In this document: piece by piece, positions 52,281 through 60,659 of the stretch | Layout: each line of letters opens with the position of its first letter | Numbering within the stretch: position 1 is the stretch's first letter | Origin: Methanomicrobium mobile BP | Lineage (GTDB): Archaea; Halobacteriota; Methanomicrobia; Methanomicrobiales; Methanomicrobiaceae | Length of the DNA: 64,000 bases | Assembly: GCF_000711215.1 (NCBI RefSeq) | Contig: NZ_JOMF01000007.1 | Location: 1-64,000 of the forward strand | Direction: 5' to 3' | Notes under the pieces: generated by a model | The model's input: the letters and a program-made list of their open reading frames with translations, nothing else | What the model was told of the DNA's origin: nothing | Database searches by the model: none | Position numbers and translations under genes: made by a program

Positions 52281-52877
52281 ATGAATCTGATACTCATACA
52301 GAAGTCCGGAGTTGATCTCTATTCAATTCTGTATACGTCCGAGACAAGCCGCGGTATACTGAAGTTTTACCGCCCCGTTAGGCTTGACTATGGCGTTTTA
52401 ATCGAAAATATGACGCTCGGAAACTCGCTCTCCCTGATTTCGGAGATAAGCTGGTATGTAAAGCGCTATATGACCGAAGTTCTTCTCGAACTCTCGCCCG
52501 ACCTCTTCTGCTCGCATGCCTTCTCGACCGATATCTACACCCGCAACAGCAAACTGAAGGAGACATGGGAATATGCGAAACTAATCGGCATAAAAAACGG
52601 CGAAGTTCTCGACGAACTCTGGATATCACCGCATTCGTCAATCGAGGACTATCCGAAGTTCTGCGAAGCGATGGATACCGTCCTTGAGGTCTGGTGCAGC
52701 GAAAGCGAGTGGAAAGCCGCGGAAAATGACGGTCTTATAGCAATTCCGGATGAGATGAAACCGTCCGAAGCGGAATTCAATGCGGAATTCGATGCGGAAT
52801 CGGAAGAGAACGTCTCGGAAGACGGAGAATCATCGGGTACAGGATCATCCGATACGGAATTGTCGGATACGGATTAA
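52281..52877 (+). CDS. protein of unknown function between the two PAN genes
   Basis: I do not recognise it. The 198-residue product has no signal peptide or membrane helix. The first 150 residues are mixed alpha/beta with SGVDLYSILYTSETSRGILKFYRPVRLDYG and ISWYVKRYMTEVLLELSPD. The C-terminal 45 residues are strongly acidic and repetitive (EFNAEFDAESEENVSEDGESS; SDTELSDTD). Its position between two proteasomal ATPases suggests, but does not show, a link to protein degradation. Poly-T follows the stop. Confidence 0.6.
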   Translation: MNLILIQKSGVDLYSILYTSETSRGILKFYRPVRLDYGVLIENMTLGNSLSLISEISWYVKRYMTEVLLELSPDLFCSHAFSTDIYTRNSKLKETWEYAKLIGIKNGEVLDELWISPHSSIEDYPKFCEAMDTVLEVWCSESEWKAAENDGLIAIPDEMKPSEAEFNAEFDAESEENVSEDGESSGTGSSDTELSDTD

Positions 52878-52925
52878 AAAAAAATAAAATATATTTTTAA
52901 TTTATTTTCGCTGTTTTCAGACAGA

Positions 52926-54170
52926 TCAGGCAAACATTGCGCCGTCGTTGATCTCTTTCAGGTTCTGCTTGTTCCTGTGCTCGACTCCGACCTTTGCTAT
53001 TGCCTTGAGGAAATCCGAGTACGTGACCGTGGAACGTTCCTCCCTTATTGCGAACATTCCCGCCTCCGTGCATATCGACGAGAGATCCGCGCCTTTCATA
53101 CCCTCGGTAAGATTGGCTACATCGCCGAGATTCACGTCCTCCGAAAGATTCATCCTGCGTGTATGAATCTTCAGAATCGACTCTCTGCCGTCTCGGTCGG
53201 GCTCGGGAATCTCGATGATTCTGTCGAACCTTCCCGGGCGGAGAAGTGCGGGGTCAAGTATATCAATCCTGTTCGTGGCGCCGATTATCTTGACATCGCC
53301 CCTCTCCTTAAAGCCGTCGAGATCGGCTAAGAGCTGCATGAGGGTTCTCTGAACCTCTCTGTCGCCGGAGGTAAGGCTCTCGCTCCTGTGTGCGCCGATG
53401 GCGTCAATCTCGTCTATGAAGATTATCGACGGCGCCTCCTTCTTTGCATGCTCGAAGAGCTCACGCACGAGGCGTGCGCCCTCACCGATATATTTCTGGA
53501 CGAGTTCGGAGCCTACCACTCTCATGAACTTGGCATTGGTCTCGTGAGCCACGGCTCTTGCAAGCAGGGTCTTACCCGTACCCGGCGGACCGTAGAGAAG
53601 CACTCCTTTCGGCGGCGAGATGCCGACCTTCTCGAATAACTCCGGCTTCGTAAGCGGAAGCTCGACCGCCTCCTTTATCTCGGTAATCTGCTCGTCGAGA
53701 CCGCCGATATCGGAGTATGTCTCAACGGGTATATCTTCAACTTCCATACCGTAAATCTGTGAATCATAGGTCTGCGGAAGAACGTCTACTATAGTAAGGG
53801 ACTGCTGATTGAGTGTGCATCTGGCGCCGGGTTTCAGATCGGCAGCCTCGATAAATCCCGATGCACGAACCATGAATTTAGGTCCGGCGCTGGACTGCAC
53901 GACGACGCGGTTGTCGCCGGCAACATCGGTAATGGTGCCGATGATGAGCGGAGGACTTCTCAATTTATCGACTTCACTCTTTAGTTTTCGGATCTCTCTT
54001 TCGTATCTTACTTTTTGACTCTCGATAAAACGTTTTTCGGATTCGACCTGTCTGATTTCCTCACGCAATTCCAGATTGCGTGTTTCCAAACCCGAGATTC
54101 TTTCGAGAAGATATTTGGTTATATCCTCATCGGGATGCGAATCGGGTGTCGTTCTGTGAGCATCGGACAT
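52926..54170 (-). CDS. pan2: proteasome-activating nucleotidase PAN (copy 2)
   Basis: The 414-residue protein has the PAN plan: coiled coil at about 20-72 ([20 protein letters not shown]), OB domain, then AAA+ ATPase with [24 protein letters not shown] and [11 protein letters not shown]. It differs from copy 1 throughout the N-terminal half and ends MFA, where the Tyr of the docking motif is Phe. It is divergent from the aMBF1 gene, with 57 bp between. It may form separate or mixed rings with copy 1. Two PAN genes occur in some other archaea, for example haloarchaea. Confidence 0.92.
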   Translation of the reverse strand: MSDAHRTTPDSHPDEDITKYLLERISGLETRNLELREEIRQVESEKRFIESQKVRYEREIRKLKSEVDKLRSPPLIIGTITDVAGDNRVVVQSSAGPKFMVRASGFIEAADLKPGARCTLNQQSLTIVDVLPQTYDSQIYGMEVEDIPVETYSDIGGLDEQITEIKEAVELPLTKPELFEKVGISPPKGVLLYGPPGTGKTLLARAVAHETNAKFMRVVGSELVQKYIGEGARLVRELFEHAKKEAPSIIFIDEIDAIGAHRSESLTSGDREVQRTLMQLLADLDGFKERGDVKIIGATNRIDILDPALLRPGRFDRIIEIPEPDRDGRESILKIHTRRMNLSEDVNLGDVANLTEGMKGADLSSICTEAGMFAIREERSTVTYSDFLKAIAKVGVEHRNKQNLKEINDGAMFA

Positions 54171-54227
54171 TTTGGTCTCTCAAATAGTTATATAGGTTTT
54201 GGTAAATAAATAGATATTTACGATAAT

Positions 54228-54737
54228 ATGGCAGAATGTGAAGTTTGCGGAGATGTAATCCGCGGAAAGCCGATACTGGTATCTATAGACGGCACAAAAA
54301 TGTCCGTTTGCCAGAAATGCTCCAAGCTTGGAGTACCCGTTGAAACCCCGGGAAGTGAGCTGAGAAATCAGCCCGCAGGCAAAATCAGGACGGTTCCCGC
54401 AGGCAGAACCGTACAGGCGGCTCCGAAGAAGCGTACGCGCGATGTCTACGATATGATGGAAGGCGAGCTTGTCGAGGATTTCGGCGAGAGGATACGTGCC
54501 GCACGTGTGGCAAAAGGACTCTCACAGAAGGATCTGGCTCTTGAGCTTAAAGAGAAGGAAGGTCTTATCAAGAAGATTGAGACCGGTCTGATTCCCGAAG
54601 ATGCCGTCCGCAAAAAGATCGAGACTTTCCTTGAGATAAGCCTCATAGACGCGATGGAGACGACGGAAAAGGCGGATAAATCGGGAAGCATCACCCCGAC
54701 TCTCGGCGACGTCATGAAGATAAAGAAGACAAAGTGA
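54228..54737 (+). CDS. archaeal multiprotein bridging factor 1 (aMBF1)
   Basis: aMBF1 binds the small ribosomal subunit and is the archaeal relative of eukaryotic MBF1. The 169-residue product has an N-terminal zinc ribbon with CEVC (Cys4, Cys7) and CQKC near residue 29. A basic linker follows, then a Cro-type helix-turn-helix (about 85-140) with FGERIRAARVAKGLSQKDLALELKEKEGLIKKIETG. The C-terminal end TLGDVMKIKKTK is also typical. The start lies about 40 nt downstream of an AT-rich promoter shared with PAN2. Confidence 0.9.
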   Translation: MAECEVCGDVIRGKPILVSIDGTKMSVCQKCSKLGVPVETPGSELRNQPAGKIRTVPAGRTVQAAPKKRTRDVYDMMEGELVEDFGERIRAARVAKGLSQKDLALELKEKEGLIKKIETGLIPEDAVRKKIETFLEISLIDAMETTEKADKSGSITPTLGDVMKIKKTK

Positions 54738-54783
54738 AGACGTAAACCTTAGGGACGTAAAAATCGGATAAGGAGTACATCAT

Positions 54784-55458
54784 ATGCCGGATGAATTTCC
54801 AAAGATAATCATCAATTTCAAGACATATACCGAGGGCTACGGCGGATATGCGCATAATATTGCGGGCGCTGCCGAAGAAGTCTCGGAAGAGAGCGGTGTT
54901 TTAATCGGAGTAGCGCCGGGCTACATGGATATGCACCCCATCTCACACCATTATGAGATTCCCGTCTATGCGCAGCATGTCGATGCGATAACTGCCGGCG
55001 CACACACGGGACATATTCTTGCCGAGGCAGTCCGTTCCGCAGGTGCGACGGGAACCCTCATAAACCATTCCGAGCGGCGTCTTACGCTGGCGGACGTATC
55101 CGGCAGTGTCGCGGCGGCGAAACGTGCGCACCTTCAGACCGTTGTCTGCACAAACGACATCTCCACGAGTGCGGCGGCGGCAACCTTCGCACCCGACTTT
55201 GTGGCAATCGAGCCGCCGGAGTTAATCGGCAGCGGCATCTCGGTAGCAACCGCCGACCCCGCCATCATAGAAAACTCCGTGAATGCGGTAAAGAACGTAA
55301 ATAAAGACGTGAGAGTCCTTGCGGGCGCGGGTATCAGCACCGGCGACTGCGTAAAAAGAGCCCTCGAGCTCGGCGCCGACGGCGTTCTTCTGGCATCCGG
55401 TGTCGTAAAAGCGAAGTTTCCCAAGGAAGTTCTGAGGGATCTCGTATCTAAGATCTGA
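54784..55458 (+). CDS. tpiA: triosephosphate isomerase (archaeal type)
   Basis: The enzyme interconverts glyceraldehyde-3-phosphate and dihydroxyacetone phosphate in gluconeogenesis and glycolysis. The 224-residue length is that of the short archaeal form. Visible motifs are INFKTY near residue 11 (catalytic Lys), INHSERR near residue 94 (catalytic His), and [11 protein letters not shown] near residue 141 (catalytic Glu). Phosphate-binding glycines appear in LAGAGIST and DGVLLASG. An AAGGAG site lies 7 nt before the ATG. It follows aMBF1 by 46 bp. Confidence 0.95.
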   Translation: MPDEFPKIIINFKTYTEGYGGYAHNIAGAAEEVSEESGVLIGVAPGYMDMHPISHHYEIPVYAQHVDAITAGAHTGHILAEAVRSAGATGTLINHSERRLTLADVSGSVAAAKRAHLQTVVCTNDISTSAAAATFAPDFVAIEPPELIGSGISVATADPAIIENSVNAVKNVNKDVRVLAGAGISTGDCVKRALELGADGVLLASGVVKAKFPKEVLRDLVSKI

Positions 55459-55619
55459 AAAACCTATTTTTTAATATTATTTTAAAATCGTGCCTCTGAT
55501 ATTCATTTTATTGTATCCAATTATTCATATCCTTTGAATCATATCCTTCATGGGACACCTTTTTCCCGAAATCATAAATCATTCCCATTTTTTGCCGCAT
55601 TTTGCCGATTCGAATAGTA

Positions 55620-55634
55620 TACTTAATAATAATT
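55620..55634 (+). promoter_or_regulatory. TATA box of the HTH-CBS gene
   Basis: TACTTAATAATAATT is centred about 27 nt before the ATG at 55654, which lacks a ribosome site, so a leaderless transcript is likely. Confidence 0.45.
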
Positions 55635-55653
55635 ACTGCACGTAATATTATAT

Positions 55654-56211
55654 ATGCAGGTTCCTACACCGGAAGAGATAAGAGACAAAAGATGCGAGCT
55701 TAAGCTGACGCAGGCGGATATTGCCGAAAAATCCGGTCTGAGTCAGTCGATGATAGCCAGAATCGAATCGGGAACCGTGGATCCGCGGGTGAGCACCCTT
55801 AAGAAGATCATCGACGTGCTCAATCAGGAGGAGATCTCGGTAATAACGGCACGCGACATGATGCATTCGCCGGTAATCAGCGTCTCCGCGGACGAGACCC
55901 TAACGGCAACCGTTGCCATCATGGAGAAGAACGGCATCTCACAGCTGCCCGTCATCGAAGGCGGCGTTGCAATCGGGTGCATATCCGAATCCGCGATAGT
56001 AAACGCGCTCGATGAGGGACGTATTCAGAAGATGCACGCGCATAACGTATCCGACTTCATGGAGGACGCATTCCCAACAATTCCGCCGTCAACGCCCATC
56101 GAGACCGTAATCCACCTTCTGCATTCGCACCATGCGGTCCTTATTGCCGAAAAAGGAAAGGTCGCCGGCGTTATCACGAAACATGACCTTATAGGCATGA
56201 TAACAAAGTAA
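55654..56211 (+). CDS. HTH-type regulator with paired CBS domains
   Basis: The 185-residue protein joins an N-terminal Cro/C1 helix-turn-helix (about 6-60, RDKRCELKLTQADIAEKSGLSQSMIARIESG) to two CBS repeats. The first is ARDMMHSPVISVSADETLTATVAIMEKNGISQLPVI, the second VSDFMEDAFPTIPPSTPIETVIHLLHSHHAVLIA. CBS pairs bind adenosyl ligands such as AMP or SAM, so DNA binding controlled by energy state is inferred. This fusion recurs in methanogens. The stop falls in a repeated sequence. Confidence 0.85.
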   Translation: MQVPTPEEIRDKRCELKLTQADIAEKSGLSQSMIARIESGTVDPRVSTLKKIIDVLNQEEISVITARDMMHSPVISVSADETLTATVAIMEKNGISQLPVIEGGVAIGCISESAIVNALDEGRIQKMHAHNVSDFMEDAFPTIPPSTPIETVIHLLHSHHAVLIAEKGKVAGVITKHDLIGMITK

Positions 56212-56257
56212 GCAGTGAATGCAATAAGTGTAAAGTAAGCAGTGAAAGTAAGTGGTG
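56205..56257 (+). repeat. repeated gene-end sequence after the HTH-CBS gene
   Basis: AAAGTAAGCAGTGAA occurs exactly at 56205-56219 and 56232-56246, and as AAAGTAAGTGGTG at 56245-56257. The first copy contains the TAA stop (56209-56211). Confidence 0.85.
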
Positions 56258-56330
56258 CAAAGTAATTATTGCAAATCGGAAGAAATAGTGCAAAACAGTA
56301 TTGCAAAGCAATAAATGAATTTTAATCAAT

Positions 56331-56642
56331 GAGTGGGAGTAGTAAGCCCCATTCTGTTTTTTGCGGCATTCAGCTGACGCGCCATACCCGAGACAAACCC
56401 GGAAATGTTCTTAATGTCTCTGTTTGACTTGCACCCGCAGGGATTCACCGTTCCATCGTTTTTCGTGAGCTGCAAACGCTTCAGCATACTCTGCATCACA
56501 AGCTCGCTCCCGAACCGTATCGTTTCTGTGTCAGAGCCGTGACTCTCGCCACCCGCAAAGTTAATGCGGCTGCGTAACCGGTCGGTGTGGGGACTTTCCT
56601 CAGCGGCAAATCGATGCCGCCGTAAGCCGCTCTCTCCCTCTC
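56331..56642 (-). ncRNA. rnpB: RNase P RNA (archaeal type A)
   Basis: On the minus strand the conserved region GAGGAAAGTCC (CR I) lies about 40 nt from the 5' end, and ACAGAATGGGGCTTAC (CR V) lies near the 3' end. These are the P4-forming parts of the catalytic core. The ends pair as GAGAGGGAG with CTCCCACTC (one mismatch), which sets boundaries close to 56642 (5') and 56331 (3'), about 312 nt. The Rpp29 protein subunit is encoded in the ribosomal cluster. The ends are estimated within a few bases. Confidence 0.93.
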
Positions 56643-56645
56643 AAT

Positions 56646-56660
56646 CTTATTATTTAAACT
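56646..56660 (+). promoter_or_regulatory. TATA box of the AMMECR1 gene
   Basis: CTTATTATTTAAACT is centred about 26 nt before the ATG at 56679, with no ribosome site. It overlaps the RNase P RNA promoter zone, which runs the other way. Confidence 0.5.
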
Positions 56661-56663
56661 GCG

Positions 56664-56675
56664 CACTATATTTAT
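56664..56675 (-). promoter_or_regulatory. TATA box of RNase P RNA
   Basis: On the minus strand CATAAATATAG is centred about 27 nt upstream of the predicted 5' end at 56642. Confidence 0.55.
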
Positions 56676-56678
56676 GTA

Positions 56679-57260
56679 ATGAGATTACTTACCGACGAAG
56701 AAGGAAAGATTGCGCTCGCTGCCGCAAAATTCGCGGTATACGACAAAGTCGCAAAGACCGTTAACACGGAGAAAGCAGCGCCGCCGGACATATCCGATTA
56801 CGAAATATTCAACGAAAAGCGCGGAGTATTCGTGACATTGACCGAGGACGGAGAACTTCGCGGCTGCATAGGCTATCCCTATCCCGTATTGCCGCTCGGC
56901 GAGGCTTTGCATGACGCCGCCGTATCCGCCGCCGTAAGAGACCCGCGTTTTATGCCCGTCCGCGAAGACGAGCTTGCCGCAATAGAATTTGAGGTGACAA
57001 TCCTCACGCCGCCCGAGCTGCTTACCTGCAGTGCCGCGGAACGCCCGAAGAATATAGAGGTCGGTCGACACGGTCTGATAATCAAAGACCGCGGCATGTC
57101 GGGACTTCTGCTTCCGCAGGTCGCAACCGAATACGGATGGGATGCCGAAGAATTCCTCATGCATACCTGCATAAAGGCGGGAACCGACAGAGATGCGTGG
57201 AAAAGGGACGATACGGCTCTCTACACGTTCGAAGGGCAGATCTTCAGCGAGAGACAATAA
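56679..57260 (+). CDS. AMMECR1/AmmeMemoRadiSam system protein A
   Basis: The 193-residue protein matches the AMMECR1 domain: KRGVFVTLTEDGELRGCIGYPYPV near residue 48 with the invariant LRGCIG, AAVRDPRFMPVREDELAAIEFEVTIL near residue 85, and GLLLPQVATEYGW near residue 147. The family's biochemical role is unknown. In many prokaryotes it accompanies Memo and radical SAM genes in a proposed modification system, but those partners are not adjacent here. Transcription appears leaderless, divergent from RNase P RNA. Confidence 0.9.
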   Translation: MRLLTDEEGKIALAAAKFAVYDKVAKTVNTEKAAPPDISDYEIFNEKRGVFVTLTEDGELRGCIGYPYPVLPLGEALHDAAVSAAVRDPRFMPVREDELAAIEFEVTILTPPELLTCSAAERPKNIEVGRHGLIIKDRGMSGLLLPQVATEYGWDAEEFLMHTCIKAGTDRDAWKRDDTALYTFEGQIFSERQ

Positions 57261-57293
57261 TTCAGTCAGGATAAAGAATCAATAGCGCCAATA

Positions 57294-57337
57294 ATATTCA
57301 CACATATTCCAACATATTCAAGCATATTCAAACATAT
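57294..57337 (+). repeat. 10-bp tandem repeat upstream of tgtA
   Basis: Units ATATTCACAC, ATATTCCAAC, ATATTCAAGC and ATATTCAAAC run in direct tandem, followed by a partial ATAT. The array ends about 40 bp before the tgtA start. Confidence 0.85.
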
Positions 57338-57378
57338 CTCGTCTGTGAGAAATATCTGGATAAGATTCGGGAAAAATC

Positions 57379-58845
57379 ATGAGCATTAGTTTTGAAGTCA
57401 TACACAAAGACATAATGGGAAGGCTCGGAAAGCTGAAAGTCGGCGACAAAACCGTAAGAACGCCGCTTCTTCTGCCGGTCATCAACCCGCACATACAGCT
57501 TATTAAACCGGAGGAGCTGGCAAAACTCGGCGTGGAAGCGCTGATAACAAACGCTTATATCTTCAGTAAGAGCGAGGAATTCAGAGAGCGTGCACTGACC
57601 GAGGGACTTCACAAAGTCCTCAACTTCGACGGAGTCATCATGACTGATTCCGGCGCGTTTCAGCACGCCGTCTACGGCGACATTGACTTTACCAATGTCG
57701 AGACCGTAAAGTTCCAGCGTGCAATAGGCAGCGAAATAATAGTGCCGATGGACATAGCCACAGGTCCCGACAAGACTCATGACGAAGCCGAAGCCGAACT
57801 CAATACCACGATGGAGCGCCTTAAGGAAGCGCTCACGATAATCGACGACGGTCACCTATGCGCGCCCGTTCAGGGCGGCATCCACACCGACCTGAGGAAG
57901 AGAGCGGGGCGCGAGGTCAAAGAGTTGAATATCGCATTCTGCCCGATAGGTGCGGTCGTTCCCCTTATGGAGAGCTACCGTTACAGGGATCTTGTCGATG
58001 TCGTGATGGCGGCAAAGTCCGAACTCTCCCCGTCATCCTGTATCCACCTCTTCGGCGCCGGTCACCCGTCCATGTTCGCGCTTGCCGTCGCCATGGGCTG
58101 CGATGTCTTTGATTCCGCCGCATATGCACTCTATGCGCGTGAAGACCGCTACATGACGCCGCAGGGCAGTTATAAACTTGCCGAACTCAACGAACTTCCC
58201 TGCGCCTGCGAGGTCTGCCGCACGCATACCGCCGAAGAACTCAAGAAACTGCCCGAATCCGAGAGAACGAGACTTCTTGCATATCACAACCTCTATGTCA
58301 CGCTCGCCGAGATTTCGAGGATTCGTCAGGCGATTCTGGACGGCACCCTCTGGGAACTCGTGGACGAGAGATGCAGAAACCACCCGCGGCTTCTTGAGGG
58401 ATACCGCGAACTTCTCAGATACAATGCCGAACTCGAGAAGTCCGACAGCCTTACAAAGCGGCGTTTCTTCTATCGCGGCAGTGAAAGCTGCCTGCGAACC
58501 GAGGTAATCCGCTATCACGATATGACAAAGCGCCTTCCCTGCGGAAAGACCGCGCTCATCACCTTCGACGGCAAAGTGCGCGGAGATTCCGATTATGAAA
58601 GCGTCTTCCTGTTCAAGCCGCCGTTCGGACCCTATCTTGCCGAACTCGGCGAGACCTTCCCCATAGGTCAGAGCGAGATTCCCGATGTCTGGGATGACGA
58701 CATGATAAAGGCAGGCTGCCGCGGTATCGTAAATCTGATAGAGGCAAATCCCGATTCCGTCTTTTACATCAGCTGCGCCGAAGGTCTGAGAGAACTGCTG
58801 ACAAAGGAACTTGCCGTGGTCGCCGCGAGGTTCAGCTATGTTTGA
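57379..58845 (+). CDS. tgtA: tRNA-guanine(15) transglycosylase (archaeosine pathway)
   Basis: TgtA exchanges guanine 15 of archaeal tRNA for preQ0, the first tRNA step to archaeosine. The 488-residue protein has a catalytic TIM barrel with MTDSGAFQ (Asp90 as nucleophile candidate), the APVQGGIH segment near residue 161, and a zinc site with Cys275, Cys277, Cys280 and His303. It lacks the C-terminal PUA domain of some longer members, and ArcS next to it carries one. The end overlaps arcS by 8 nt. Confidence 0.95.
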   Translation: MSISFEVIHKDIMGRLGKLKVGDKTVRTPLLLPVINPHIQLIKPEELAKLGVEALITNAYIFSKSEEFRERALTEGLHKVLNFDGVIMTDSGAFQHAVYGDIDFTNVETVKFQRAIGSEIIVPMDIATGPDKTHDEAEAELNTTMERLKEALTIIDDGHLCAPVQGGIHTDLRKRAGREVKELNIAFCPIGAVVPLMESYRYRDLVDVVMAAKSELSPSSCIHLFGAGHPSMFALAVAMGCDVFDSAAYALYAREDRYMTPQGSYKLAELNELPCACEVCRTHTAEELKKLPESERTRLLAYHNLYVTLAEISRIRQAILDGTLWELVDERCRNHPRLLEGYRELLRYNAELEKSDSLTKRRFFYRGSESCLRTEVIRYHDMTKRLPCGKTALITFDGKVRGDSDYESVFLFKPPFGPYLAELGETFPIGQSEIPDVWDDDMIKAGCRGIVNLIEANPDSVFYISCAEGLRELLTKELAVVAARFSYV

Positions 58846-60523
58846 AGCGGTTAAGCGCGACGGCATTGCAAGAATAGGTATCCTGAGCGGAGTGGGAAGC
58901 AGAGTAAGGTGCGAATCCGCGCAGGAAGAGCAGACCGATCAGATCCGTTATCAGACACCGATAGCCATCGATGTCGATAAACTCTTTCCCGATATCTCGG
59001 ATGAGCGTCACAGGTTCACATCCGTCCCGCTCTTTGCATCCGAAAAGTTTACCGCGCGATACATGCCGGAATACAAAGACGCCGTATTCAAGACGCCGAA
59101 TTCCGGCAATGTCGCGGAGTCCGGCAGTATGCTGGTCATAGCCAACTGGCAGACCGTTCTTGACAACCCGCGCTATTATGCCGATGCCGTCATTAAGATA
59201 AAGAGCGGGGTTCCGGCGGACACCTGCATGTATGCGCCGGCATCCGCACTGCCTTCGAATGTCTGCACCCTGATATGCTCGGGATTCGATCTCTTCGATT
59301 ACCGCGCCGTAGACCTCAAATCCGTTCAGAACATCTTCTGCACGCAGGACGGCGAGTTCCCGGCGGAGGAGGCATTCGGCAGAGGCATATGCAGCTGCAG
59401 CGGCTGTAAAAAAGGCGATCTCAAAGAGCACAACCGCAATATGCTCGATAACGAGATAGAGACCGTCAAATACTTCATACGCACGGGACACGTCAGAGAA
59501 CTTCTCGAGCGCAGGTGCAGAAACACCGCGGCACAGGTCTCGATAATGCGCCTCTTCGATGAAAATTACGAATTTTCCGAGAAGCGCACTCCGATTGTAA
59601 GACCGACGCGCCTCTATGCCAATACGGGCGAGTCGATGAAGCGCCCCGAAGTGAAGCGTTTCGTAAACCGCGTCATAGAACGCTTTGTCCCGTCGAGAAC
59701 CGATGTTGCCGTTCTGATTCCCTGTTCGGCGAAGAAACCGTATTCGCAGTCGCAGAGCCATATCAAGTTCCAGTCCGCGATTCAGAACCGTGCCCATGAG
59801 ATAATCATTACGTCGCCGCTGGGAATAGTCCCGCGCGAATTGGAGCGCATCTATCCCGCGGGTCATTACGACGTCCCCGTAACGGGATACTGGGACGGCG
59901 AGGAGAGAGCGTTTATCACGGACGCGATAGCGCGCTACTTCGAAAAGAACCGCTACGAAAAGGTCTTTGTCCACCTTGACGGCGATTCTCTCGGGATTGC
60001 GGAGGCGGCTCTCAAACGCGCGGGTATCGGTTATGAGGTAACCGCCTCGGAGCGCCTCACGTCCGCGGAGTCCCTGAAGAAACTTCAGGATGCCCTGCAG
60101 GGATACAGAAAGGTATCGCCGGATATCATCGGCGGCACCGTCTCCTACCAGTTCGGCGCAACTCATGAGAATTTTGACTCCTCCAAACTCAGACTTAAGG
60201 GCAAATTCCTGCGCGAGAAGGTTCTCATGGGTAACCGGCAGTTATTCTCCGTGGACACCGAGACAGGCTGTTTCAGACCGACCTTTGATGGCTGGGAACT
60301 GATTGAATCGGGATATCGTGTTTACATAGATAATTTCGTCCCGCAGGGTGACATCCTCGCGCCAGGTGTCTCGGACTGCGACCGCGATATCCGCGAAGGC
60401 GACGAGGTTCTTGTAGTCGGCGAAAACGCACTGGCAACCGGAAAGGCGATGATGGGTGCCGATGAGATGCTCTCGTCAAGGCGCGGGGTAGCTGTCCGCG
60501 TGCGTAAAGTAAAGAAGTTGTAA
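58838..60523 (+). CDS. arcS: archaeosine synthase (ArcS/TgtA2)
   Basis: ArcS turns preQ0 in tRNA into archaeosine or its intermediate. The 561-residue product has an inactive transglycosylase-like N-terminal part with its own cysteine cluster ([10 protein letters not shown] near residue 188). The family-specific PCSAKKPY motif, with Cys296, marks the catalytic domain, and a PUA domain forms the C-terminus (about 475-561, [10 protein letters not shown] and [12 protein letters not shown]). The ATG at 58838 overlaps the end of tgtA, so the two are co-translated. Confidence 0.93.
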   Translation: MFEAVKRDGIARIGILSGVGSRVRCESAQEEQTDQIRYQTPIAIDVDKLFPDISDERHRFTSVPLFASEKFTARYMPEYKDAVFKTPNSGNVAESGSMLVIANWQTVLDNPRYYADAVIKIKSGVPADTCMYAPASALPSNVCTLICSGFDLFDYRAVDLKSVQNIFCTQDGEFPAEEAFGRGICSCSGCKKGDLKEHNRNMLDNEIETVKYFIRTGHVRELLERRCRNTAAQVSIMRLFDENYEFSEKRTPIVRPTRLYANTGESMKRPEVKRFVNRVIERFVPSRTDVAVLIPCSAKKPYSQSQSHIKFQSAIQNRAHEIIITSPLGIVPRELERIYPAGHYDVPVTGYWDGEERAFITDAIARYFEKNRYEKVFVHLDGDSLGIAEAALKRAGIGYEVTASERLTSAESLKKLQDALQGYRKVSPDIIGGTVSYQFGATHENFDSSKLRLKGKFLREKVLMGNRQLFSVDTETGCFRPTFDGWELIESGYRVYIDNFVPQGDILAPGVSDCDRDIREGDEVLVVGENALATGKAMMGADEMLSSRRGVAVRVRKVKKL

Positions 60524-60570
60524 TAACAAAATAATACACGCAATTCAATCTCATCTCTCGGACTGACGGC

Positions 60571-60635
60571 AAAGAGCACAACCCGCGGGCAACACGCGTG
60601 AGCACGTGAGATCCCGTGTCGGTTGTCCCATCTTT
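60571..60635 (+). promoter_or_regulatory. structured leader element before the Nfn-type operon
   Basis: AAAGA (60571-60575) pairs with TCTTT (60631-60635), and ACAACC (60578-60583) with GGTTGT (60621-60626). Inside are hairpins CGCG/CGCG (60584-60587, 60595-60598) and GCACG/CGTGT (60602-60606, 60615-60619). The result is a three-way junction ending 10 nt before the ribosome site AAGGAGTGA. Confidence 0.45.
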
Positions 60636-60659
60636 CGGTCTGAAAAGGAGTGACTCAAA

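Noticed and set aside
57294-57337. CRISPR-like array
   Set aside because: The unit is only 10 bp without spacers and there are no cas genes in the window.
60524-60659. tRNA gene before the NfnA-type gene
   Set aside because: The hairpins form a three-way junction but lack the T-arm GTTC sequence and acceptor-stem geometry of a tRNA.
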